34,198 bases of DNA from CAYLXP01 sp964387425 (GTDB taxonomy: Bacteria > Verrucomicrobiota > Kiritimatiellia > UBA8416): positions 1 through 34,198 of the forward strand of contig CAYLXP010000053.1 of the NCBI GenBank assembly GCA_964387425.1, written 5' to 3'. Of this stretch, positions 17,053-25,848 are shown one piece after another (within the stretch, counting starts at the first letter, position 1; the number at the start of each line of letters is the position of its first letter). The position numbers and the translations under genes are program-made. Under the pieces are notes generated by a model. It saw nothing but the letters and a program-made list of their open reading frames with translations, searched no databases and was not told the origin of the DNA.

Positions 17053-20034
17053 ATGAACAAGAGAGTGCTCCTGCTTTGGGCCAGTTTGGCGGTGACAACG
17101 GTGTTCGCTCGCGAGCAACGTGATTTTGACGCTGATTGGCGGTTTGTGCTCGGCGATCCGGCTGGGGCCGATGCTGTAGCGTTTGACGATTCATCGTGGC
17201 AGATGCTGGATGTGCCGCACGATTGGGCGTTTGAGGCGGACTATGCCGAGGATGCGGCGCAAGGAGACCGCGGTGGCTATAAGCCGGGCGGCATCGGCTG
17301 GTACCGCAAAAGCTTTGAGCTTCCGACTTCGTGGAGTGGAAAGCATGTCCGCATCGAGTTCGACGCGGTGTTCATGAATTCGGAGGTGTGGATCAACGGC
17401 ACACACTTGGGTAAATGGCCGTATGGCTACAACAGCTTCCACTATGATCTCACGAATCACCTCAAACCCGGAAAGAATGTCGTGGCAGTTCGTGTGGACA
17501 GCCGGCTGGAACCGGCGGCGCGCTGGTATCACGGTTGCGGAATCTATGGCCATGTGAAGCTGGTGGCGACCGGTGCAGCGGCCATTGCCAAGGACGGCAT
17601 CTTTGTCTCTACCCCTGACGTCTCCGATGCACGGGCGACGGTGTCGGTCGAGACTGAGCTGGTCGGGACGTTTAAGGACGCCACGCTGGAAACCGTTATC
17701 CTCGATCCGTCCGGCAGGGAAGTCGCACGCGCTTCCGCCCAGGCCGATGCGGCCGTGCAGCAGACGCTGACGGTCAAGAATCCGCTGCGATGGGATGTGG
17801 ATACGCCTCACCTCTACACCGTGGTCTCGCGCGTTGGCGACGACGAAGTGAAGACCCGGTTCGGTATCCGCACCATCCGCTGGGAGAAGGATACTGGCTT
17901 CTGGCTGAACGGACGCGTCGTCAAGCTCAAGGGCGTGGCAGACCACTCCGAAGCGGGACCGGTCGGTGCGGCCTATCCGGATGAGCTACTGCGCTGGAAA
18001 ATCCAGCAGCTCAAGGATATGGGCTGCAACTCGATCCGGACCGCCCACAACCCGCAGACTCCGATCTTCTATGACCTCTGCGATGAAATGGGCATGCTGG
18101 TGATGGACGAGATTTTCGATGGCTGGAAGAAGAAGGCCGCCGAAGACTATGGCAAGCAGGCTTTCGCCGAGTGGTGGGAGCGCGATCTGCGTGCCTGGCT
18201 CAAGCGCGACCGCAACCATCCGTGTGTCGTGGTTTGGAGCCTTGGCAACGAAACCCGCGGACCGATCGGGCCGGAGCTGGTGCGTGTGTGCCACGACGTC
18301 GACCCGACCCGCCTCGTTACCTCCGGCCACTGCAATCCCGCGGACATGGATATTGAAGGCGTCAACGGCCACAGCGAAACACAGTACTTCTTCCAGCACC
18401 AACCCGATAAACCGTTTGTCTCTACCGAGGCGCCGCACACCTGGCAGGTACGCGGCTATTATCGCTCAAAGACCTGGTTTCGTGACGGGCTGAAGAAGAA
18501 GGGTATCTTTCCCTGCCCGGATCTGACCGAAGAGGAGATCTTCACCTACGACTGGACGGCACCAGAGAACCGTAAGAATCGGAAGCAGATTTTCAACTCG
18601 TCCTACGACAATGCGATGGTACGTATCACGGCCCGCAAGAATTGGGAGTTGATGCGAGATCTGCCGTGGCATTCGGGCCACTACCGTTGGACGGGCATCG
18701 ACTATCTCGGCGAAGCGGGCTATGTCCACGGCGGCTGGCCCTTCCGCGCTTTCATGGGCGGACCGCTCGACCTCGCGCTCTTCCGCAAGGATCTCTTCTA
18801 CTTCTACCAGAGCCAATGGACCGACGAGCCAATGGTGCACATCCTGCCGCACTGGACGCATCCGAAAATGGAAGCGGGAACGAAGATTCCGGTTTGGGTT
18901 TATTCCAACTGCGACGAAGTTGAACTGTTCCTGAACGGTATGTCACTTGGCAAAGACAAACCCGGCACGAAGTGGGACGAAATGCAGTGCGACTGGATGG
19001 TGCCGTGGATACCCGGCACGCTCGAAGCCGTGGGCTACAAGGGTGGCAGGGAAGTCGCTCGCACAAGCCAGACCACCGCCGGGGTTCCCCGTCGACTGGC
19101 GCTTACCTTCGAAGGGGGGAGCTGTCCAATCATTACCGTGGTGCAAACCGATGACAAAGGGGTCATGAACCCGTATGCGGAAAACCGCATCCACTACTAC
19201 ATTGACGGTACGGCGCGTATTCTCTCGCTCGAAAGTGGCAATCCGGTGAATATCGAGAACAACTACGGCAGAACCTCGCGCACCGCGTTCTTCGGCCTCG
19301 CGCGTGCGTTCCTGCAAACGCGCTCTGCCGACGAACCGCTAGCGGTTGCCGTTGGTGCCATCTGTGGTGAAAAGCAGTTGATGACCTCCGACAAGGTTTC
19401 CATTGATGTGCAATGGTTGCCGATCCGTGTCAGTCTTCGCGATCGCGCGTTTGACGTCCGCTATTCCTCCGATGGCTCCAAGCCCGCGAAGCCATATACA
19501 GGCACCTTTTCTGTTAAGCCCGGCACAGCCGTCAAGGCTGAGGTGTTCAGTGGCGGAAAGCTCCTCTTTAGCATGTCCGAGACGTTTGGGCCCGACGAAG
19601 GGATCTATTGGCCCGATGAAACAGCCGCCAAGGCGCCGGTCCAAAACATGGTTGGCGGCGAGCAGGCCGAGGACGCGAAGTTCGAAGGCGCCAAAGTTTC
19701 CGCCAGGGGGCAGGGCTTCGAGGGCAAGGGCTATCTCGACTTTGGCAACAAGAAGGGCGCCTATGTTGAGTGGTACCAGGAGAACGACGGCAGCCCCGGT
19801 CAGGCAACCCTCGCCATCCGCTACAGCGGCAAGCGGCCGACCGCTAAGGGGCGCCCTATGCAACTGACCGTCAACGGCAAGACGAAGAAGCTGTTCTTCC
19901 CCAACACCGGCGGCTACGGCACTGACTGGAAGACTCTGGAAGTCACAATCAATATCGACTCCGGCGCCAACCGCATCCGCATCACCACCTGTGAGAACGG
20001 CGGCATGTGTATTGATTCGATTGAGGTGAAGTAG
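17053..20034 (+). CDS. Exported GH2 beta-galactosidase-like glycoside hydrolase with C-terminal CBM
   Basis: I set the start at ATG 17053 (993 residues): AAGGA is 8 bases upstream and a signal peptide follows (MNKRVLLLWASLAVTTVFA). The longer open frame to 16942 lacks both. Order: GH2 N-terminal jelly roll (~22-180; FDADWRFVLGD, VPHDWAFE, GGIGWYRKSFELP), GH2 immunoglobulin-like domain (~185-285), catalytic TIM barrel (~290-600) with KLKGVADHSEAGP, IRTAHNPQTP, presumed acid/base E400 (WSLGNE) and presumed nucleophile E459 (STEAPHT). Further beta domains follow, and the last ~120 residues resemble a CBM6/35-type module (GKGYLDFGNKKGAYVEWYQ to CIDSIEVK). Predicted periplasmic or secreted exo-glycosidase; GH2 members act on galactosides, glucuronides or mannosides, so the exact sugar is not settled. 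The neighbours (IclR regulator, HzsA-like proteins) suggest a polysaccharide-utilisation locus. Confidence 0.93.
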   Translation: MNKRVLLLWASLAVTTVFAREQRDFDADWRFVLGDPAGADAVAFDDSSWQMLDVPHDWAFEADYAEDAAQGDRGGYKPGGIGWYRKSFELPTSWSGKHVRIEFDAVFMNSEVWINGTHLGKWPYGYNSFHYDLTNHLKPGKNVVAVRVDSRLEPAARWYHGCGIYGHVKLVATGAAAIAKDGIFVSTPDVSDARATVSVETELVGTFKDATLETVILDPSGREVARASAQADAAVQQTLTVKNPLRWDVDTPHLYTVVSRVGDDEVKTRFGIRTIRWEKDTGFWLNGRVVKLKGVADHSEAGPVGAAYPDELLRWKIQQLKDMGCNSIRTAHNPQTPIFYDLCDEMGMLVMDEIFDGWKKKAAEDYGKQAFAEWWERDLRAWLKRDRNHPCVVVWSLGNETRGPIGPELVRVCHDVDPTRLVTSGHCNPADMDIEGVNGHSETQYFFQHQPDKPFVSTEAPHTWQVRGYYRSKTWFRDGLKKKGIFPCPDLTEEEIFTYDWTAPENRKNRKQIFNSSYDNAMVRITARKNWELMRDLPWHSGHYRWTGIDYLGEAGYVHGGWPFRAFMGGPLDLALFRKDLFYFYQSQWTDEPMVHILPHWTHPKMEAGTKIPVWVYSNCDEVELFLNGMSLGKDKPGTKWDEMQCDWMVPWIPGTLEAVGYKGGREVARTSQTTAGVPRRLALTFEGGSCPIITVVQTDDKGVMNPYAENRIHYYIDGTARILSLESGNPVNIENNYGRTSRTAFFGLARAFLQTRSADEPLAVAVGAICGEKQLMTSDKVSIDVQWLPIRVSLRDRAFDVRYSSDGSKPAKPYTGTFSVKPGTAVKAEVFSGGKLLFSMSETFGPDEGIYWPDETAAKAPVQNMVGGEQAEDAKFEGAKVSARGQGFEGKGYLDFGNKKGAYVEWYQENDGSPGQATLAIRYSGKRPTAKGRPMQLTVNGKTKKLFFPNTGGYGTDWKTLEVTINIDSGANRIRITTCENGGMCIDSIEVK

Positions 20035-20068
20035 CGTTTTGGGGTGGCAATCCCATGATTCGCAGAAG

Positions 20069-20136
20069 CGGCCTAAAGGCCGGACTACAAACGCCGTCTT
20101 GTCCAGCCACGCGTATGGTGTTCAAGCTTTAGCTTG
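20069..20136. repeat. Paired short hairpins after the GH2 gene
   Basis: Two compact hairpins: CGGCCT-AA-AGGCCG (20069-20082) and CAAGCT-TT-AGCTTG (20123-20136). Neither has a following U-run, so neither is a standard intrinsic terminator, though the first may block exonucleases at the GH2 mRNA end. The rest of 20035-20359 shows no supported gene; the open frames on the minus strand there have no homology I recognise. I read the region as an intergenic repeat mosaic. Confidence 0.5.
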
Positions 20137-20359
20137 TCTCCCTGTCCGTCGATGTCAAGAGGCGGTCCAAAAGGGGGGCGAGACATAATGACAGGCGATT
20201 CTTTAGGGCATTCGATGCGTTCGTCCTTGTCCTCTCCCAGCCACACCTTGTTGCTTGTTTCGCGGTCCGCGTATGATTGGGCACCGCACCTGGTAGCGGT
20301 AGATGTGTTGTCCGGAGTGGGTGAGAAGACAGATTCCTAATGTGTCCGGGGTGGTTACA

Positions 20360-23300
20360 GTGAAATGGTTGGTCCTTCTGCTGCTGTTGGGAGCAGGTTC
20401 TAGTTGGGGTTTCAATAATGGCGACACGCCTATCAATACGCCTGCGTCTGCGCGTCGGATGATCGAAGATTTGGTTCGGACGCATGGTGACGAGTACACC
20501 GGGGGTAAGGCGTATCTCGCGCGGTTGGCGGTGATTGAGGCAAAACTCCGAACGGATGCGAACGACGGCACTGCGAAGCACGCTCTGGCTGATCTGATTC
20601 GTGAAGCCTCACTTGCGAATCCCTTGCTGGACTTCGACAAGATCCTCGTCATTCGCCGCAAGGGTGAAGCGAACCGGGGCCTAAACTCACACACAACCTT
20701 GGATCGCAGGCCCACAGGGATGGACAACGATATTGCCGTCCTATCCAACCTTCGAGACGGCGCCAAGCCTCGGCCTATCTATCGCCATCAGAACCAGGGC
20801 GTGATCAAGCACATGAGCGTCCACTGGCAGACCAAACGCATCATGTTTTCGAGCGTCGGGAAGAACGGGAGATGGGCTGTGCTGGACGTTGACGAGAATG
20901 GCAAAGACCTCAGGGAATTGACGCCCGGCGATCAGTCTGATGTAGCTTGGTTCGACAGTTGCTATCTCCCCGAGGACGGCCACATCATCGCCTGCTCAAC
21001 CGCCGGTATGCAGGGGTTACCGTGTGAGAATGGCAGCCGACCGATGGTGAACCTGTATCGGATTAATGTGGCGACCAAGGCTGTGCGTCAGCTCACGTTT
21101 GAGCAGGATAGCGACTGGCATCCCAGCGTGCTGCCCAACGGTAAGGTCATGTATGTTCGCTGGGAGTACACCGGCTTGCCGCACTACTTCTCGCGCATCC
21201 TGTTCCAGATGAACCCGGACGGTACCGGGCAGATTGAGCTCTGGGGCAGTGGGTCCTACTTTCCGACGGCCTTCATTTGGCCCAGGGCTGTGCCGAATGG
21301 TGGTAGCAAGATCCTCGGAATCGTGGGAGGACATCACGCGAAGAGCGAAACCGGTCGACTGATGATGATCGACCCGGCGCTTGGACGGAACTACCCGTTC
21401 AAATACAAGCCCGAAGACAAGATCTGGGGAGCGCCCGGATCCAAGATCAATATCCACCCGGAAGTTCTACCCAAAGAGATCACCGGCTGTGTCCAGGAGT
21501 TCCCGGGGTGGGGCAAGGATGTTGTGGGTAATGTCTACGACGGACAGGGCGGCGGTCAGAAGTACACCTACGGAACCCCGTGGCCGTTGTCCGACAAGTA
21601 CTTCCTGGTGTCGATGAAGGGTTTCTCGGGCAGCAAGTGGAACCTCGTCCTGGTCGACAAGTTCGACAACATGACGCTGATTTATAGGGATCCTCAGTAC
21701 GACATCTTCGAGCCAATGCCGTTCGTGAAACGGACGAAGCCGCCGGTCCTCGTTGACCGAACAACCAAGGATGCGCCGGCCAGGATTTTTTGCGCGAACG
21801 TTTATTTCGGTCCCGGCCTAAAAGGCGTTCCCCGTGGGACGGTGAAGGCGATGCGGGTCTTTTCCTACCACTATGGCTATGTCCGCAGCGGGGGCCACGA
21901 GTCGTGCGGGCTCGAGTCGAGCTGGGATGTGAAGCGTATCCTGGGAACTGTTCCTGTCGAAGACGATGGTTCGTTCTCATTTGAAGCCCCGCCCAACACG
22001 CCAATCTCAATGCAGCCTCTCGATGAACACGGAGCCGCGCTGCAGGTTATGCGCACCTGGATGGTCGCCATGCCTGGTGAGTCCGTCGGCTGTATAGGAT
22101 GCCATGAGTCGCAGAATGACGCGACCCCGATTGCTCGAGCCAGGGCGGCCTCGCGCGCCCCCTCCAAGATCACTCCCTGGTATGGTCCTGCACGCCCCTT
22201 CGGCTATGTAGCCGAGGTCCAGCCGGTGCTGGACAAGTACTGTGTGGGTTGCCACAACGACGAGAAAAGGAAGGGCGGCATCTCACTCTCGAAGAACCAT
22301 GAGCTCTGGGAGCACGACCCATCCTACATGAACCTGGTTGCCTACACCCGAAAGCCCGGGCCCGAAAGCGACATGTCGATGTATCACCCGATGGCTTGGC
22401 ATGCATCCACCAGCCCGCTCATCCAGATGCTAAAGAAGGGACATCACGGTGTGAGTCTGAACAAGGAGGCCTGGGAGCGTTTCTACACCTGGATCGACTT
22501 GAATGCCCCGCACCGGGGGATGTGGAACAGCCAGGGGTATGAGAAGCGCCGGCTCGATCTGGCCAAGCTCTATGCAGGGCTTACCGACAATCCTGAAGAA
22601 GAGTATCGCCAGGCCTTTGCCGGCTTGAGCGGCGCAGCCAAGCCGCAGCCCATTATCCCCGCGAAACAGAGCGCACCGGCTGACGATGCCATCAAGGCTT
22701 GTGGTTTTCCCGCTGATGCCGGAGCCGCGGCCGCAATGCAGGTGGCCAAAGGTGAGCTTGAAATCAAACTGGGCGATGGTGTGTCCATGCGGCTGGCGTG
22801 GGTTCCCGCGGGTGAATTCGTCATGGGTAACCAGAAGGGCCACCGGGACGAGTGGCCACGCTCCGTGATCGCGATCAGGAAGGCGTTTGGGATGGGAATC
22901 CATGAGGTCACGAACAAGCAGTACGCCGAGTTTGATCCTGAGCATGATACGCGATACCTGGATGAACATGGTAAAGACCACTCGGTCCCCGGCTATATCG
23001 CTAACCATGATGATCAGCCCGTATCCCGCATCTCCTGGCAGGAAGCCACAGCGTTCTGCAGGTGGCTGTCGGCGAAGTCCGGCAAGACGGTGAGACTTCC
23101 GACCGAAGCCGAATGGGAGTGGGCGGCCCGTGCCGGCAGCGCTTCGCAGTTCTTCTATGGTGATAAGGACAGCGACTTCTCCGAGTATGCCAACCTCGCC
23201 GATGCGGCACGTCGGCAGACATACCTGCGCTTTGATGGGGGCAGCAAGATTCACCGTCGCCGCAACTACTCGGAGTACTATCGCTTCCCGCTCCGTGATG

Positions 23301-24109
23301 ATCGATTCACGGATCGTTGGTTCATCGTCGATTTTGTGCAGCAGTACGCTCCAAACGCATGGGGCCTGTACGACATGGTCGGAAACGTGAGCGAGTGGAC
23401 CGCATCCGACTATGCGCCGTATCCTTACAATCCTAAAGACGGCCGCAATGACGGCACCCCCGCCAACAAGAAGGTAGCGCGCGGTGGTTCCTGGCACGAG
23501 CGCCCCAAGGATGCAGGCAGCTCTATTCGGTTTGCCTATGAGTCCTACCAGAAGGTTTTCAATGTTGGGTTCCGTGTTGTCGTCGAGGATGCCCCGGTAT
23601 CGTCGTATTGCTTGAAGCCGGTCGCGCCGAACGTCGCGGAGTTGATTGACCAAGAACCACCGCCAGAGATCACGCGTCATCCACCCAAGATCAAGCTGGG
23701 TAAGGTCACCGCTTTCGAAGGCGGGGGCGACCTCGGCCATGAGAGTCCGGCACACGCGTTTGATGGCTTCACGAGGTCAAAGTGGTTCCACCCGGCCGTA
23801 GAGCAGACCTGGGTACAAATCCAGCTCAAGAAGGGTCCAACGGCATTCGCTGCGTACAAGCTTGGTAGTGGCAATGACTGCCCGGGACGCGATCCCACGG
23901 ACTGGAGGGTCGAAGGTTCCAATGACGGTAAGAAGTGGGAAGTCCTGGACGAAAGGACCGGAGAGACGTTTAAGAAGCGTCACGAGCTTCGTGCTTTCAC
24001 GGTAGAGAGACCGAAAGCGTATTCGTTCTACCGTTTGAAGGTAACCAAATGCTCGCAGCCGGGTGACGGCATCCAGCTCAGCGAATTCGTGCTGCTGGAG
24101 AAGAAGTAG
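20360..24109 (+). CDS. Exported HzsA-like haem protein fused to SUMF1/FGE-like and discoidin domains
   Basis: I favour the GTG at 20360 (1249 residues): GGGGTGG lies just upstream and the product then begins with a signal peptide (VKWLVLLLLLGAGSSWGF). Residues ~130-560 are a TolB-like propeller plus the HzsA-family core (KRILGTVPVEDDGSFSFEAP). Two haem motifs are seen, CIGCH (578-582) and CVGCH (628-632); the third motif of the other two paralogues is missing. Residues ~805-1076 form a SUMF1/formylglycine-enzyme-type domain (LAWVPAGEFVMG, HEVTNKQYAEF, LPTEAEWEWAARAG, GLYDMVGNVSEW, VARGGSWHE, NVGFRVV). The Cys pair needed for FGE catalysis is absent near the end (GFRVVVED), so it probably serves as a binding fold. 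Residues ~1120-1249 are discoidin-like (HAFDGFTRSKWFH, FYRLKVTK, LSEFVLLEKK). Likely an extracytoplasmic glycan-associated cytochrome. Confidence 0.85.
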   Translation: MKWLVLLLLLGAGSSWGFNNGDTPINTPASARRMIEDLVRTHGDEYTGGKAYLARLAVIEAKLRTDANDGTAKHALADLIREASLANPLLDFDKILVIRRKGEANRGLNSHTTLDRRPTGMDNDIAVLSNLRDGAKPRPIYRHQNQGVIKHMSVHWQTKRIMFSSVGKNGRWAVLDVDENGKDLRELTPGDQSDVAWFDSCYLPEDGHIIACSTAGMQGLPCENGSRPMVNLYRINVATKAVRQLTFEQDSDWHPSVLPNGKVMYVRWEYTGLPHYFSRILFQMNPDGTGQIELWGSGSYFPTAFIWPRAVPNGGSKILGIVGGHHAKSETGRLMMIDPALGRNYPFKYKPEDKIWGAPGSKINIHPEVLPKEITGCVQEFPGWGKDVVGNVYDGQGGGQKYTYGTPWPLSDKYFLVSMKGFSGSKWNLVLVDKFDNMTLIYRDPQYDIFEPMPFVKRTKPPVLVDRTTKDAPARIFCANVYFGPGLKGVPRGTVKAMRVFSYHYGYVRSGGHESCGLESSWDVKRILGTVPVEDDGSFSFEAPPNTPISMQPLDEHGAALQVMRTWMVAMPGESVGCIGCHESQNDATPIARARAASRAPSKITPWYGPARPFGYVAEVQPVLDKYCVGCHNDEKRKGGISLSKNHELWEHDPSYMNLVAYTRKPGPESDMSMYHPMAWHASTSPLIQMLKKGHHGVSLNKEAWERFYTWIDLNAPHRGMWNSQGYEKRRLDLAKLYAGLTDNPEEEYRQAFAGLSGAAKPQPIIPAKQSAPADDAIKACGFPADAGAAAAMQVAKGELEIKLGDGVSMRLAWVPAGEFVMGNQKGHRDEWPRSVIAIRKAFGMGIHEVTNKQYAEFDPEHDTRYLDEHGKDHSVPGYIANHDDQPVSRISWQEATAFCRWLSAKSGKTVRLPTEAEWEWAARAGSASQFFYGDKDSDFSEYANLADAARRQTYLRFDGGSKIHRRRNYSEYYRFPLRDDRFTDRWFIVDFVQQYAPNAWGLYDMVGNVSEWTASDYAPYPYNPKDGRNDGTPANKKVARGGSWHERPKDAGSSIRFAYESYQKVFNVGFRVVVEDAPVSSYCLKPVAPNVAELIDQEPPPEITRHPPKIKLGKVTAFEGGGDLGHESPAHAFDGFTRSKWFHPAVEQTWVQIQLKKGPTAFAAYKLGSGNDCPGRDPTDWRVEGSNDGKKWEVLDERTGETFKKRHELRAFTVERPKAYSFYRLKVTKCSQPGDGIQLSEFVLLEKK

Positions 24110-24111
24110 CT

Positions 24112-24140
24112 GGGACACCCCCCATCCTGCCTGTTACAAT
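24112..24140 (+). promoter_or_regulatory. Candidate extended -10 promoter abutting the macrodomain start
   Basis: GGGACA (24112-24117), a 17-base spacer, then TGT-TACAAT with the -10 at 24135-24140. TACAAT differs from TATAAT at one base and carries the TGn extension. Only seven bases separate it from the ATG at 24148 and no Shine-Dalgarno is present, so the transcript would be leaderless or nearly so. Confidence 0.5.
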
Positions 24141-24147
24141 TCACCCC

Positions 24148-24648
24148 ATGATCGAGACACTACAGGGCGACATCACCAAGCTCAAAGTCGATGCGATCGT
24201 CAACGCGGCCAACTCGACACTACTTGGCGGGGGCGGCGTGGATGGAGCGATTCACCGCGCTGCGGGGCCCAAGTTGCTCGCGAAGTGTGCCACGCTTGGT
24301 GGATGCGCGACCGGTGACGCCAGGATCACACCGGGCTACAACCTTCCTGCGAAGCATGTCATCCACACGGTCGGTCCCGTGTGGCGGGGTGGGGGGCGTG
24401 ATGAGCCGGAGCTCCTGGCGAGTTGCTACCGCAGGAGCCTGGAGCTGGCCGTTGAGCACGATCTGAAGAGCATTGCGTTCCCCTGTATTAGCACAGGCGT
24501 CTATCGCTTCCCGAAGGAACAGGCGTGTCACATAGCCGTGACGACGGTGCGCGAGTTCCTGGCCGCGAACGCCGGCATTGAGTCCGTCACGTTCTGCTGC
24601 TTCAGCGATGGCGACCGCACGCTCTACGAGAGAGAGCTGAACGCCTAG
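24148..24648 (+). CDS. Macrodomain ADP-ribose hydrolase (O-acetyl-ADP-ribose deacetylase type)
   Basis: A 166-residue single-domain macro protein, of usual length for the YmdB/MacroD-like group. Diagnostic motifs in order: GDIT (7-10), IVNAANSTLLGGGGVDGAIHRAAG (catalytic-loop region with N22 and D32), CATGDARIT, HTVGPVW, and the phosphate loop ISTGVYRFP. The family removes acetyl or ADP-ribose groups from O-acetyl-ADP-ribose or mono-ADP-ribosylated proteins in the cytoplasm. It begins 38 bases after the HzsA-SUMF1 gene but appears to have its own promoter and to be translated without a Shine-Dalgarno. Its TAG stop shares the bases CTAG with the stop of the convergent low-complexity gene, so the two coding regions overlap by four bases tail to tail. 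No ADP-ribosyltransferase is visible nearby, so this looks like a housekeeping enzyme. Confidence 0.93.
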   Translation: MIETLQGDITKLKVDAIVNAANSTLLGGGGVDGAIHRAAGPKLLAKCATLGGCATGDARITPGYNLPAKHVIHTVGPVWRGGGRDEPELLASCYRRSLELAVEHDLKSIAFPCISTGVYRFPKEQACHIAVTTVREFLAANAGIESVTFCCFSDGDRTLYERELNA

Positions 24649-25658
24649 TCGCGGTCTTTGTGCCCCGGGCCTCTGCCGTGCCCCGGACCTTTGCCTTTGT
24701 GTCCGTGCCGCTTGCCATGGTCATCCCGATCTTGCGAATCCCGTCGGCCATCCTCGGGCCTGCGATGCATGCCCGGACCACCTGGCCCACGTCCTTCATG
24801 AGCACCCGGTCCGCCAGGCCCACGCCGCATTCCCGGACGTCCCTCGCCGGGACCACCGGGACCACGTCTCTGATGCATACCGGGCCCGCCGGGGCCACGG
24901 CTCATGCCCGGACCTCTCTGGTCGTGTCGGGGCATCATGCTGTGTCCGCCGGGACCACGTCCCTGATGCATTGGGCCACGCTGACTGTGTCGCATGTCCG
25001 GACGTGCTTGGGGGTGTCCGCCGCGGACGTGCCCTTGGCCCATGCCAATGCCAGGGCCACGCTGGTGACGTCCCATGCCAGGACCTCTCTGACCATGTCC
25101 CTTCTGCATGCCGGGACCACGCTGGCCGTGCCTACCAGGGCCGCGTCCGTGACTCATGCCGGGGCCACCGGGACCACGACGCATGTGGGGACGTCCCTGG
25201 CCGGGACCACGTCTCTGATGCATTCGCGGTCCGCCTTGCCCGCGGCGCATGTCCGGCCGTCCCTGGCCACGACCGGGCATCATGCCATGGCCGCCAGGGC
25301 CGCGTCTTTGGTGCATACCTGGCCCACGCTGGGGGCGACCCATCTGTGGGCCCCTCTGGCCGCGCTGCTGCATCATGCCGGGACCACCGCGTCCACGACG
25401 TCCCTGCTGCATGCTCATGCCACCGCCGCCACGACCACCACGCATCTGCGGACCTCTCTGGCTGCGGCTCTGCATCATGCCAGGACCGCCGGGGCCACGC
25501 CGTTGGTGCATACCCGGACCACCTTGACCGCGACGCATGCCGCCACCCCGCGGGCCACGCATTCCGTGCATGCGGCCACCTTGTGCAAACAGGCTGCCGG
25601 CAGCCATAACGCTAAGGATTCCAGTGATTACCATCTTCCATCCGGACCTTGTGCTCAT
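24645..25658 (-). CDS. Exported low-complexity Gly/Arg/Pro/Met/His-rich repeat protein
   Basis: A 337-residue protein starting at ATG 25658, with GGAGG four bases upstream and a clean signal peptide (MSTRSGWKMVITG... AAGSLFA-QGG). The longer open frame toward 26444 overlaps the opposite-strand gene and lacks these signals. The mature part consists of degenerate units such as GPGMHQRRGPGGPG, RGPQMGRPQRGPG and MRRGPGGPGM, ending in a Lys/His/Arg/Gly-rich tail (GKRHGHKGKGPGHGRGPG). It has essentially no aromatic, Leu or Cys residues after the signal, so no globular fold is expected; it should be disordered and very basic. Met and His density suggests possible metal (for example copper) binding, and Arg/Gly density suggests polyanion binding; both are inferences. 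Automated pipelines may mislabel such sequences as translation factor or collagen fragments. It is divergent from the 25849 operon, with 190 bases between starts and no firm promoter seen. Confidence 0.72.
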   Translation of the reverse strand: MSTRSGWKMVITGILSVMAAGSLFAQGGRMHGMRGPRGGGMRRGQGGPGMHQRRGPGGPGMMQSRSQRGPQMRGGRGGGGMSMQQGRRGRGGPGMMQQRGQRGPQMGRPQRGPGMHQRRGPGGHGMMPGRGQGRPDMRRGQGGPRMHQRRGPGQGRPHMRRGPGGPGMSHGRGPGRHGQRGPGMQKGHGQRGPGMGRHQRGPGIGMGQGHVRGGHPQARPDMRHSQRGPMHQGRGPGGHSMMPRHDQRGPGMSRGPGGPGMHQRRGPGGPGEGRPGMRRGPGGPGAHEGRGPGGPGMHRRPEDGRRDSQDRDDHGKRHGHKGKGPGHGRGPGHKDRD

Positions 25659-25848
25659 GATGCCTCCATTTCGGTGCAGATTCGTCGAATTTCGTGCGTA
25701 TAACGATGCGAGCATAGGATTTATTGTATGGAAAATGAAACTTATTGCCGGCAGATGATCCGGATGGGCGTTTTGGCGTGACTTCGGAGGATTGCAGCGC
25801 CTAGACTCTGGTTCTCCAGCGGACATCACCCATCGAGGATACAGGCTT

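Noticed and set aside
22430..23755. 441-residue minus-strand frame
   Set aside because: It lies wholly within the SUMF1 part of the HzsA-like gene on the other strand, with no recognisable domain.
8517..24109. Hydrazine synthase / anammox function for the HzsA-like genes
   Set aside because: Beta/gamma subunits and other anammox genes are absent, and the proteins carry glycan-binding modules. The similarity is to the fold family only.
24760..25560. CRISPR-like or satellite DNA repeat
   Set aside because: The periodicity follows degenerate codons of a continuous frame with signal peptide; there are no constant repeats with unique spacers.
24660..25703. 347-residue plus-strand frame with Thr/His/Ala-rich repeats
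   Set aside because: It is the antisense of the low-complexity gene; stops are absent only because the repeat lacks them. The minus strand has the signal peptide and Shine-Dalgarno.
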